Source: Prostheceraeus crozeri (taxonomy: Eukaryota; Platyhelminthes; Polycladida; Euryleptidae). From it: a DNA stretch of 64,000 nt. The stretch covers positions 372,001 through 436,000 of the forward strand of contig CAJQUW010015620.1 of assembly GCA_907163375.1 (NCBI GenBank), given 5' to 3'. Made by a program: the position numbers and the translations under genes. Shown one piece after another: positions 38,724 through 48,652 of this stretch (positions are counted from its first letter, which is position 1; every line of letters starts with the position of its first letter). The notes beneath the pieces are model-generated. The model was given only the letters and a program-made list of their open reading frames with translations. It was not told the DNA's origin and searched no databases.

Positions 38724-40058
38724 ATGAATTTGAATAACTTAAGGATTTCAAATCTAGATCTAACGGATTATCTCTTAAAAGGTGACAAGAACAAAGTTCC
38801 ACACCACTTCGGTGGTGATATACAAAAAGCATTAGAAAACTTTCCTGGCTTTATTTGGAGTAAATATTCGAAAGAGAAACATCTACCTGGGCATAATTTT
38901 ACTGGCCCCGGCACAAGATTAGATTTAAGATTAAACGATGATAACACACCTAGAGAAAATAGTAAACCAATAAATAGAGTAGACGCCGCCGCTTATAAAC
39001 ATGATTTAGCTTATCGAAATCATGACCTAAGTTCTCGTCATGAAGCAGATAAGAAAATGATACAAGAATTAGATAGTATTCAAAATCCTACATTTAGAGA
39101 AAAAATTGAAAGAATGTTTGTTAAGAAAGCTTTACAAGCAAAAATGCTTTTTGGGCAGGGGATAGATAAAACTTTAGTTCCGTCAACTTCGTTGAATGAA
39201 ACGACAGAAAAGCTGTCTATGAGCAACGCTCGAACCTACGCGTCCGAAATGTCGAATGACCCAAGCCGCTACGCGTCCGAAATTCATAGGGAATATAGAA
39301 AGCCGAAATATCTATTGAAGGTAAAAGTATTTAATAAAGATGATATTTGGAGTGCTGATCTAATTAATATGCCTAATGAAAGAGGGTTTAAGTACGCATT
39401 GACCGTTATAGATTTATATACACGATATGCTTGGGTAAAGCCTTTAAAAAACAAAAGTGGTCTGTCAGTTAAATATGCGTTTGAAGAAATCTTTAAAGAA
39501 AGTTTTAGAAAGCCAAGGAAATTGTTTGTTGATAAAGGGTCCGAGTTTTATAACCGAAATGTAAAGCCACTATTTGAAACTATTTATTCCACAGAAAATG
39601 CAGGAAAGGCTGTAGTAATAGAGCGCTTTAATAGAACGCTAAAAGGTAAGATCTTTAAGAAATTTACTGAGCAAGGAAATCAGAAATGGTTGAAGATATT
39701 ACCAGGAGTTGTAGAAGAGTACAACAATAAGATTCATTCAGGTATTGAAGAAACTCCAAAGAATGCTTCTGACGACCCTGATTTAGTACGAAAGAAAATA
39801 TTCGAAAATAATTATTCGAATGAGAGTAATCCGAATTTACAGAAACGTAAGCCGAAATTTAAAATTGGGGATAGGGTACGAATATTTAAATATAAGAACA
39901 AATTTGAAAAGGGCTTCGTCGGATACTGGACGAAAGAGATATTTGAAATTTGTAAAATAAATCAAACTCTTCCGATTACTTATGAAATTATAGATTTAGA
40001 TAATGAGGATATCAAAGGTAGATTCTATGAAAACGAATTACAGAAAACCGAGCTTTAA
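38724..40058 (+). CDS. INT: Phospholipase A2-integrase fusion protein
   Basis: The 444-residue product joins two enzymes. Residues 1-141 hold a parvovirus-VP1-type PLA2 with calcium loop FTGPGT (59-64) and catalytic DAAAYKHDLAY (His93, Asp94). Residues 142-146, LFGQG, fit the adenain consensus (M/I/L)XGX|G and would separate the halves. Residues about 195-310 are a retrovirus-type integrase core with Asp212 (WSADLI), Asp270 (LFVDKG) and Glu300 (VIERFNR). A basic SH3-like C-terminal domain follows (KIGDRVRIF, GYWTKEIFEI). The linker contains repeated NARTYASE/SRYASE words from hairpin-like inserts. PLA2 probably serves entry across membranes and integrase inserts the element. The 3' end overlaps the protease gene by 4 bp, tail to tail. 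Confidence 0.92.
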   Translation: MNLNNLRISNLDLTDYLLKGDKNKVPHHFGGDIQKALENFPGFIWSKYSKEKHLPGHNFTGPGTRLDLRLNDDNTPRENSKPINRVDAAAYKHDLAYRNHDLSSRHEADKKMIQELDSIQNPTFREKIERMFVKKALQAKMLFGQGIDKTLVPSTSLNETTEKLSMSNARTYASEMSNDPSRYASEIHREYRKPKYLLKVKVFNKDDIWSADLINMPNERGFKYALTVIDLYTRYAWVKPLKNKSGLSVKYAFEEIFKESFRKPRKLFVDKGSEFYNRNVKPLFETIYSTENAGKAVVIERFNRTLKGKIFKKFTEQGNQKWLKILPGVVEEYNNKIHSGIEETPKNASDDPDLVRKKIFENNYSNESNPNLQKRKPKFKIGDRVRIFKYKNKFEKGFVGYWTKEIFEICKINQTLPITYEIIDLDNEDIKGRFYENELQKTEL

Positions 40059-40477
40059 CCTTTATCGTTTAACTCTAACATTATATCTAGAAATGGTACT
40101 CCTTTTTGTAATTTGTACAAAACGTATAAACATAATTGACCACAATAGGTAGTTCCTGGTTTTTGAATTTGAAATGTATTATAAATACCATTTCCAAGTA
40201 TTTCTCTTACTTCATTCGTAGGTGGAAGTCCGTATGAGTCAAAATAATAGTTCTGCTGATGATTTTTAACGCCTGCTGACCAATGTACGCCGTTTTGGTC
40301 TGAAGTGTGAAGATTCGTTATGAAATTTACAGTTGGCTTATTTTTGATCAATTGTAATTCGTCTCTCATTAAAACATGAAAGTTCTTTATTCCTAATTGA
40401 TTAGCAATTTTCTTTAGGTCGAAATTTGTCGTAGTCTGTTTACCATAATGCTTTAAGAAGTCATTTATGTTATTCAT
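40055..40477 (-). CDS. PRO: Adenain-type cysteine protease
   Basis: From the ATG at 40477, which aligns with the element 1 start, the product has 140 residues. An upstream in-frame ATG at 40531 lies beyond the shared leader and is unlikely. His65 (VHWSAG), Asp80 (YFDSYG), Gln105 (QIQKPG) and Cys112 (TYCGQLC) form the C5-protease active site. The neighbouring pVI-like and PLA2-integrase products carry matching (M/I/L)XGX|G sites. The length is shorter than adenovirus protease (about 204) but usual for Polintons. It would mature the virion proteins. Confidence 0.92.
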   Translation of the reverse strand: MNNINDFLKHYGKQTTTNFDLKKIANQLGIKNFHVLMRDELQLIKNKPTVNFITNLHTSDQNGVHWSAGVKNHQQNYYFDSYGLPPTNEVREILGNGIYNTFQIQKPGTTYCGQLCLYVLYKLQKGVPFLDIMLELNDKG

Positions 40478-40875
40478 TTTATAATAAAAAAAATTCTTAT
40501 AGGGGGCCCCTAGATTTAAAAACTGCCTCATATTGATGGCTTTCCTTACTACTTATTCGATTTTGAAATGAATTAATTTAATCTAAATTAAAAAGTTACA
40601 TTGCTTAACAGAATTCCTTTTTCATGAGCTTCTCAATATGATTTAGAAAAAAACTGAGTTTTAGTTAGTTATTGAATCACTGCTTGCTTGCTTGCTTTTC
40701 AGATGTAGTTGTCAACCATCATCTACTAACTATAATATTACAAATTGCATGAACCATATGTCCACGCGTGGACGAGGTTTCATTGGATGAGAGAAAAATG
40801 ACGTCATATGTCAACATAATGAAAATTATTATAACGAAAGCTTTCATATTTTCGAAGACATATGTTTCGAGATTA
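40478..40875. other. Right tail of element 2 and junction sequence
   Basis: To about 40605 the sequence matches element 1 (including one 62-bp-type unit and GGGGGCCCCTAG). From there to 40875 it is unique in this window, with a GCTTGCTTGCTTGCTT microsatellite at about 40681. At 40876 the Harbinger sequence begins abruptly inside its MADF first exon. I found no terminal repeat of the Polinton here. Confidence 0.55.
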
Positions 40876-41159
40876 TGTACAAGTTCGATTAACTTTTCTT
40901 CATCCATTCACGCGAACTGATGACTGCTGCACAGACTGCCGTGTAGAAAGATTCCGATAAATTTTCCTCTACAGCATGACGTATAGCTAGATTTGGCGTA
41001 TGCGTCACTCGATCAATATTATTGCCGAACACGTTTTCATACACTGACGCAGATGTCGTTCCGGCGAATGACTTATCTTGCTGTACAGCAAACTCGTACA
41101 ACATTTGCAGCATTTGCTGTGCAACACATATTTTGCTGTACAGCATAAGTATAAACGAG
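40876..41159 (-). mobile_element. Partial Harbinger right end, copy 0
   Basis: Only the MADF start region (from the minus-strand ATG at 40907, first 12 codons) and the right terminal region are present. The end is the inverted repeat finishing at CGAG, 41159. The left junction with non-Harbinger DNA at 40876 fuses the MADF frame to unrelated sequence. Confidence 0.9.
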
Positions 41160-42101
41160 AACTTATTGTTTTATTCAAGATAGTGAATCAGCTGTATGAT
41201 GTTAACTCAACAGAATTATTTTCCTACTCTGGTCGCACAAATATAGCGGATACCCATCAAAAGATTATTGTCCCCCTATCAAAACATTCATATCGTCATC
41301 ATTTTTTCACGGTAGATGTGACACATCATTGGAATTCCCTCTACAGTCATGAAAGAAATGTTTCAACTGTTACAGAGTTTAAAAGATCAATTTCTGCTTA
41401 CTTTATTCGATGCGACATCTGGTAATTATCTTATTTTTCTACGTATATTTTTGTTGGTTCCTTTTACCTGCAGCCCGTTTGGGCTTGATATTTGTTAATT
41501 ATCCATTTAGTATGTGAATGCTGTATGTACTCTTGATAACAAATATATCATCATCATCAACAGGTATTTATATACCCAGTCATGAATGGCCTCTACTTGT
41601 GGGTGTCGCAAAATTGTGTCGTGTCCTGGCTACAAGCCATATCGAGACGTCCGTGACAGTACAACTAGTATCGGTGCCTGATCGGCTTTCTGAGTCACAG
41701 AAATGAACATTTCTCGCGATCGTTGCGCAACAGGGGACATGCGAAAATTAACCAAGCGCGCTACTGTAGGATTTCAGATTCTCACATTAATGAATTGATA
41801 ATTCGACGTAGAATGATGTTAATATACCCCCGTATAAAACACAGAGATTGTGTCCGCTCAGATTTCATTTCGGGGGTTACCCCCCCGCCCTTGGCTACGC
41901 CACTGCAACCGTGAAAAGTCGATAAACACAGTGCGTCTCCCTATAGTGGTGGATAACTGGCGCTGACTGAATCGTAATTTGCAGTAAGTAGCGCTGTCAT
42001 TAACACGTACCTGTGTCAGCGTATCCTCAAATGAAGGCACATGATATGCAAATGCTTTCTATGCTAATAAAATTGAAGAAATACTTTTTCGACTCTGAAG
42101 C
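41160..42101 (+). mobile_element. Spacer 1: LINE 3' end plus other repeat debris
   Basis: From 41160 to 41425 an open frame encodes a CR1-type LINE C-terminus (VPLSKHSYRHHFFTVDVTHHWNSL type, with FKRSISAYF). Its 3' untranslated part ends in an ATCATCATCATC tract near 41550. Downstream is a mixture including TTGGCTACGCCACTG (about 41893), which looks like the end of a DNA transposon, preceded by a C-run of 7 (41880-41886). Further copies start at 46023, 50887 and 55752. Confidence 0.75.
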
Positions 42102-42315
42102 CTCGTTTATACTTATGCTGTACAGCAAGTACAGCAAAATCAGACTTTGCTGTATTGCTGTAGATGCTGCACAGAAAAACGTATTAAATTGCTGTACGAC
42201 ATTGCTGTACAGCAGTTGTATTACAACAACTTTTTCTTTGTCTGATTGGTTGTGTTGTGCGAGCGTTCATACTTAAGAAAGGAATACACAGCAAAGGTCT
42301 CACTTTGATTGCAAA

Positions 42316-43594
42316 ATGGATCCACTTGTGCTTCTTTACTTTCATCACCAGAAAAGAAAGTCACGACAACGACGTTGGCATGTGCGACCATTGAATATTC
42401 CTCGCAACATAAGAAGTGAATGTTGTCTGATCGACGAGATGCGGGAAATCGATACAGAAACACACTTTAGTTACTTCAGAATGTCCAAGGAAAGTTTCGA
42501 CAATCTTCTCGAGAAAGTGGAAAGATTTATATATCACGAACCCACCCATCGCTGCCCAATTTCTCCTCGAATAAGACTGGCAGTCACCTTGCGTTTACTA
42601 GCAACAGGAAATTCTCAACAAAGTGTCGCTCATAGTTTCCGAATGGGCAAATCAACAGTCAACAAAATCTTTCGCGAAACGATCGAAGCTGCCCTTCAAG
42701 AACAATATCTTTCACCTCTTTCCGAGGATGATTTCAAAGAAATCGCTAATGAGTTTTTGGCTTATTGGAATTTTCCTTGCTGCATCGGAGCATGTGATGG
42801 GAAGCACATTGTTATCACAGCACCTGCAAACTCCGGTAGCAATTTCTACAACTACAAGAACAGCTTCTCCGTTGTAATGATGGCCATAGTCGATGCCAAA
42901 TATCTCTTTCGTTTCGTGAACATTGGCAGAAGTGGGAGAGAAAGTGACGCCGGAGTTTGGAGTGATTGGGATGTTGCTGAAGCATTGCATAAGGAAAGTA
43001 TACATCTTCCGTCCCCAAATTTTCTTCCTGAAGCCGACCAGAAAGTCCCACATGTATTCATTGGTGATGACGCAATTTCCATTACGACCATATTTCATGA
43101 GACCCTTCTCTGGCATAAACCTGACTGATGAAAAGCAAGTTTTCAATTACCGACTCAGCAGAGCCAGAAGAATTGTAGAAAATGCATTTGGCATTTTACC
43201 AGCACGATGGAGAATCTTCAGGCGTCCGATTGAGGCACTGCTGATGTTGTGGATTCTATTATCTGGGCTTGTGTTCTCCTCCATGATTGTCAAATCAAAG
43301 GATGGTCAATCTGTACCTGAAACCAGGTATTGTCCATCTAATTTTGTGGACTATGAAAATCAAGATGGTGTACTTCATTTAGGAGGATGGCGGCAAATTA
43401 CCACTGAAGATGCAGGAATGGAAGATATTTCCAATATGTCAGAAACTTCATGTTCGAAGTATGCTTACAAACTAAGACAAAAGTTTATGAACTATTTCAA
43501 CTCGGATGCTGGTGCCGTTCCATGGCAAAGTGCTGTCATCCGTAGCGGAACTGAAATAACACTGCCTATGCAGTCGAGTTCATCTGCGATGTAA
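42316..43594 (+). pseudogene. Harbinger DDE transposase, copy 1, frameshifted
   Basis: The N-terminal part has a helix-turn-helix-like segment (NSQQSVAHSFRMGKSTVNKI). The catalytic core shows GACDGKHIVI (first Asp), VDAKYLF (VDA motif), GRESDAGVW and FIGDDA. The frame changes at about 43073, within GACGCAATTTCC, and the C-terminal part continues in the next frame with RPYFMRPF, FNYRLSRARRIVENAFG and RWRIF. Together they would give about 426 residues, normal for the family. The same lesion is present in copies 2 and 3. No intron signals surround it. The protein would catalyse cut-and-paste transposition with the MADF partner. Confidence 0.93.
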
Positions 43595-43788
43595 GACCAT
43601 AATTTTCCATTTTTCAACAGGTTTGATAATAAAACAGATATTCTCAATGGATAACCGCTCTTTTTTCTTGACATACATATAAACTGAGGAGACGAAATGG
43701 AATCGGTGTATCAAATATAAATGAAAGGCATAGGCCGTACACATACGAATACAGAGGGGAAGCGTTCGTGAGTTTACTGTCCTAATTG

Positions 43789-45770
43789 TTATCCTAGATT
43801 GTGATAAGTTGTTGTATTCATTAAATCTCCGACGAATCCGTTTTCGCATGCTGTTTTACTCAGGTCGCATTGTTCTGCCTCAAAGAGAATCTGCTGAATT
43901 CGCATTTTTGTATGTGACTTTGTAATAGTTTTCAATTTCCGCAATGATGCAGCCGTATGTTCAACAAACAGACCCTCATCGTCTTTCGTGTTTAATCCTT
44001 CCAAATAGTCCATCATTGCATCATCCAGCGCCTTTTGTCGAACCCTCGATGTTGCAGGTGAAGGCAAAGGTGGAGGTGGTATCATAGCAGACGGATTATT
44101 CGACAAATATTCATCCTGAGTAGATTCAATGCCTTCACTGTCAGCTTCATCACGAGTGTCGTTGCTGAAAACAAAAACTCCTCATAAATTGAATAATCTT
44201 CATGTTCCGTATATGAGCTTATAAAAACGACCCATTTTAGAATCTACATGTATAGGTCTATTTCGTCGAGTGCATCTTATGATATTGTCTCACGGTTTAT
44301 ATTGCAGCATTTTCTAAATTAGGTCGAAATGCGTCTTTCTCATTCCTCTAGCATAGGGTTGGACAGAGCTTGTATTGTGTGTACCGATACAAGCCCAAGT
44401 TTAAATAGATGAATCGTCGTAGCCTATAGGGTAAAGTGGGGGTGATATGGACACTTTTTGAGGTATATTTTTCCCTCATGCAATTTGTCTTGTAAGCGCT
44501 CATAGACTATCATGCTTGTCATCGATCTTTGTGACTCAATAAAAAATTTATTATTTATTGTTATTATTATTATTCAATGATAGGATCAAATTTAGGGTCC
44601 GTGACCTATGGTGTTTTGAATCTTGTTTAGGTGCAACTTTTGTTGCATTTGTGCTCGGAAACAGTTATAAATGAATTACTACTGACGCAAATTACCAGAT
44701 AGGTACTTTAAATTGGTTTTTATTTCGCTCTGTTCCGAATTATGTGCATATATTGATGGGTGTCATCACTTTATCACCCCAGCTGTTATTTTTTGTTAAA
44801 AAGTTTTATACTGTTTTCTAAACGATTGGAAATCTATCTAATTGATTTAAGTTCAAGTAAAAATGATATACGACCGTATTTAGTCTAGCAGATACCAAAA
44901 GCTGTCATCACGAAGAAAAATTAGCGCTCTAACTGCAATAGTTTCGTCAGGCGATGCCGCAAAAGAAAGTGTCCATATCACCCTACTTTAACCTATGAAC
45001 TTATATGCTTTCATTTTTGATGGCATTGATTAGAGATTGATTAGGCTTACAATGAACCCAAGTTTGGGATAATACGTCATAGGGTACTACCTGACACGAT
45101 TCTGTGTCCAATTTTTACTTGCGAACACAGCGTATGTAGCACAATAAATACTGCGGCTTTTATGTTTTGAAGCGATAATTGTACATGTACTATTGTTGCT
45201 AGTAACTTGTAATTTCACATACAGGCACTGTCAGCATCTATTTCCATCAGCTATTACTAATAGCTAATATATGTTTTCAGTTTATTAAAATGTTTAGTGA
45301 TAAAATTATGAAATTTCAATTACTTAGAAGTATGAAGTTAATGGTATAGCACCATAAAGAAACTTATGTAAAATATAGGATTATGATATCAATATTACCT
45401 GATGTTGTCGTTGCCATTGTTTGATTCATTAGTTGTTTCTGCTTCCTTGGATTCTTTGTTTGATAGGTTTGATTCTGCCTTTCTCCGTTCCAATACTTTG
45501 TCAAGAAAGGTCATTTTTTCGAAATATTTCCACTTGGCTTTTGTTCCACCTTTATCACCACTTTTTTTCTTTTAAGTTTCTCTTTGCTCTAACGCATCCG
45601 TCACGCAGTGATCTTCAACGAGTCTTTACACCTTCAACTTCCACTCCAAGATGTTGGGCTATGGTATTCCAAGAATTATTGGATTTGATATTATCTTTGT
45701 AATCTGTGCAGTGTAAGTCCCACAGATGCTTGCAATTATGTACAAGTTCGATTAACTTTTCTTCATCCAT
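43789..45770 (-). pseudogene. Harbinger MADF/Myb-like DNA-binding protein, copy 1, two exons, broken
   Basis: Exon 1 starts at the minus-strand ATG at 45770 (MDEEKLIELVHN, then LWDLHCTDYKDN, a MADF domain) and ends at 45399 with CAG|GTAATA. The intron ends in TTTTCAG at 44165 and exon 2 runs to 43789 with a proline run (IPPPPLPS) and a C-terminal helix. The phases agree across the junction. Exon 1 has an in-frame TGA at 45615-45617 (codon 52, where MADF domains keep Trp) and a frame change in the A-run about 35 codons later. In Harbingers this partner binds the ends and brings the transposase to the nucleus. Confidence 0.8.
44429..44993. mobile_element. MITE in the MADF intron, copy 1
   Basis: Inverted repeats of about 28 bp (GGTGATATGGACACTTT at the left, its complement at 44966-44993) enclose about 565 bp without coding sequence. 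The terminal word GGGTAAAGTGGG is typical of a small non-autonomous DNA transposon. It is present in all three Harbinger copies, so it was inserted before amplification. Confidence 0.7.
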
Positions 45771-46022
45771 TCACGCGAACTGATGACTGCTGCACAGACT
45801 GCCGTGTAGAAAGATTCCGATAAATTTTCCTCTACAGCATGACGTATAGCTAGATTTGGCGTATGCGTCACTCGATCAATATTATTGCCGAACACGTTTT
45901 CATACACTGACGCAGATGTCGTTCCGGCAAATGACTTATCTTGCTGTACAGCAAACTCGTACAACATTTGCAGCATTTGCTGTGCAACACATATTTTGCT
46001 GTACAGCATAAGTATAAACGAG

Positions 46023-46965
46023 AACTTATTGTTTTATTCAAGATAGTGAATCAGCTGTATGATGTTAACTCAACAGAATTATTTTCCTACTCTGGTCGCA
46101 CAAATATAGCGGATACCCATCAAAAGATTATTGTCCCCCTATCAAAACATTCATATCGTCATCATTTTTTCACGGTAGATGTGACACATCATTGGAATTC
46201 CCTCTACAGTCATGAAAGAAATGTTTCAACTGTTACAGAGTTTAAAAGATCAATTTCTGCTTACTTTATTCGATGCGACATCTGGTAATTATCTTATTTT
46301 TCTACGTATATTTTTGTTGGTTCCTTTTACCTGCAGCCCGTTTGGGCTTGATATTTGTTAATTATCCATTTAGTATGTGAATGCTGTATGTACTCTTGAT
46401 AACAAATATATCATCATCATCAACAGGTATTTATATACCCAGTCATGAATGGCCTCTACTTGTGGGTGTCGCAAAATTGTGTCGTGTCCTGGCTACAAGC
46501 CATATCGAGACGTCCGTGACAGTACAACTAGTATCGGTGCCTGATCGGCTTTCTGAGTCACAGAAATGAACATTTCTCGCGATCGTTGCGCAACAGGGGA
46601 CATGCGAAAATTAACCAAGCGCGCTACTGTAGGATTTCAGATTCTCACATTAATGAATTGATAATTCGACGTAGAATGATGTTAATATACCCCCGTATAA
46701 AACACAGAGATTGTGTCCGCTCAGATTTCATTTCGGGGGTTACCCCCCCCGCCCTTGGCTACGCCACTGCAACCGTGAAAAGTCGATAAACACAGTGCGT
46801 CTCCCTATAGTGGTGGATAACTGGCGCTGACTGAATCGTAATTTGCAGTAAGTAGCGCTGTCATTAACACGTACCTGTGTCAGCGTATCCTCAAATGAAG
46901 GCACATGATATGCAAATGCTTTCTATGCTAATAAAATTGAAGAAATACTTTTTCGACTCTGAAGC
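46023..46965 (+). mobile_element. Spacer 2 (LINE 3' end and debris)
   Basis: It is the same as spacer 1, with the C-run extended to 8 (46743-46750), which accounts for its length of 943 bp. The LINE C-terminal frame is open (to 46288). Confidence 0.9.
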
Positions 46966-47179
46966 CTCGTTTATACTTATGCTGTACAGCAAGTACAGCA
47001 AAATCAGACTTTGCTGTATTGCTGTAGATGCTGCACAGAAAAACGTATTAAATTGCTGTACGACATTGCTGTACAGCAGTTGTATTACAACAACTTTTTC
47101 TTTGTCTGATTGGTTGTGTTGTGCGAGCGTTCATACTTAAGAAAGGAATACACAGCAAAGGTCTCACTTTGATTGCAAA

Positions 47180-48458
47180 ATGGATCCACTTGTGCTTCTT
47201 TACTTTCATCACCAGAAAAGAAAGTCACGACAACGACGTTGGCATGTGCGACCATTGAATATTCCTCGCAACATAAGAAGTGAATGTTGTCTGATCGACG
47301 AGATGCGGGAAATCGATACAGAAACACACTTTAGTTACTTCAGAATGTCCAAGGAAAGTTTCGACAATCTTCTCGAGAAAGTGGAAAGATTTATATATCA
47401 CGAACCCACCCATCGCTGCCCAATTTCTCCTCGAATAAGACTGGCAGTCACCTTGCGTTTACTAGCAACAGGAAATTCTCAACAAAGTGTCGCTCATAGT
47501 TTCCGAATGGGCAAATCAACAGTCAACAAAATCTTTCGCGAAACGATCGAAGCTGCCCTTCAAGAACAATATCTTTCACCTCTTTCCGAGGATGATTTCA
47601 AAGAAATCGCTAATGAGTTTTTGGCTTATTGGAATTTTCCTTGCTGCATCGGAGCATGTGATGGGAAGCACATTGTTATCACAGCACCTGCAAACTCCGG
47701 TAGCAATTTCTACAACTACAAGAACAGCTTCTCCGTTGTAATGATGGCCATAGTCGATGCCAAATATCTCTTTCGTTTCGTGAACATTGGCAGAAGTGGG
47801 AGAGAAAGTGACGCCGGAGTTTGGAGTGATTGGGATGTTGCTGAAGCATTGCATAAGGAAAGTATACATCTTCCGTCCCCAAATTTTCTTCCTGAAGCCG
47901 ACCAGAAAGTCCCACATGTATTCATTGGTGATGACGCAATTTCCATTACGACCATATTTCATGAGACCCTTCTCTGGCATAAACCTGACTGATGAAAAGC
48001 AAGTTTTCAATTACCGACTCAGCAGAGCCAGAAGAATTGTAGAAAATGCATTTGGCATTTTACCAGCACGATGGAGAATCTTCAGGCGTCCGATTGAGGC
48101 ACTGCTGATGTTGTGGATTCTATTATCTGGGCTTGTGTTCTCCTCCATGATTGTCAAATCAAAGGATGGTCAATCTGTACCTGAAACCAGGTATTGTCCA
48201 TCTAATTTTGTGGACTATGAAAATCAAGATGGTGTACTTCATTTAGGAGGATGGCGGCAAATTACCACTGAAGATGCAGGAATGGAAGATATTTCCAATA
48301 TGTCACAAACTTCATGTTCGAAGTATGCTTACAAACTAAGACAAAAGTTTATGAACTATTTCAACTCGGATGCTGGTGCCGTTCCATGGCAAAGTGCTGT
48401 CATCCGTAGCGGAACTGAAATAACACTGCCTATGCAGTCGAGTTCATCTGCGATGTAA
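47180..48458 (+). pseudogene. Harbinger DDE transposase, copy 2, frameshifted
   Basis: The sequence equals copy 1, including the frame change near 47937. It reads NMSQTSCSK where copy 1 has NMSETSCSK, the one coding difference seen. Both parts retain all visible DDE motifs. Confidence 0.93.
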
Positions 48459-48652
48459 GACCATAATTTTCCATTTTTCAACAGGTTTGATAATAAAACA
48501 GATATTCTCAATGGATAACCGCTCTTTTTTCTTGACATACATATAAACTGAGGAGACGAAATGGAATCGGTGTATCAAATATAAATGAAAGGCATAGGCC
48601 GTACACATACGAATACAGAGGGGAAGCGTTCGTGAGTTTACTGTCCTAATTG

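Larger units (their letters stand above)
25488..40605 (+). mobile_element. Polinton/Maverick-like (adintovirus-like) element 2, all genes open
   Basis: Fourteen genes fill nearly all of this stretch: terminal membrane protein, unknown, penton-like, ATPase, PolB, small unknown, second ATPase, zinc finger, fibre-like, pVI-like, capsid, pX-like, PLA2-integrase and protease. None has an internal stop. The left limit is the switch from LINE sequence to tandem repeats at 25488. The right limit is the end of similarity with element 1 at about 40605. I could not match the two ends as a terminal inverted repeat, so the element may lack one end. Confidence 0.85.
42102..46022 (+). mobile_element. PIF/Harbinger element, copy 1 (3921 bp)
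   Basis: Inverted terminal repeats of about 26 bp begin CTCGTTTATACTTATGCTG. Two palindromes GCTGTACAGC lie near each end (42118, 42204, 45943, 45998). Inside are a DDE transposase on plus and a MADF-domain gene on minus, facing each other: the standard two-gene Harbinger plan. No clear 3-bp target duplication is visible at the array junctions. Confidence 0.9.

Noticed and set aside
1..40605. Bacterial or phage origin of the phage-like genes
   Set aside because: The fibre-like motif looks phage-like, but the gene set is that of Polintons and the surroundings are animal retroelements and a spliced Harbinger gene.
25488..40605. Element 2 as two nested Polintons because of its two ATPases
   Set aside because: There is only one copy each of PolB, MCP, penton, integrase and protease, the genes are tightly packed, and no terminal repeats lie between the two halves. 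It remains possible but is not supported by a visible junction.
40719..40907. A 62-codon minus-strand gene with a membrane segment
   Set aside because: It is an accidental fusion of the first 12 MADF codons with unrelated DNA at the array border.
43060..43090. An intron in the Harbinger transposase joining the two frames
   Set aside because: The two frames overlap continuously around a conserved region and differ by one base; there is no GT...AG pair that would remove a suitable piece.
42712..43146. Minus-strand frames inside the Harbinger transposase (144, 79 and 78 codons)
   Set aside because: They are antisense shadows of the well-supported DDE transposase and recur only because the element is repeated.
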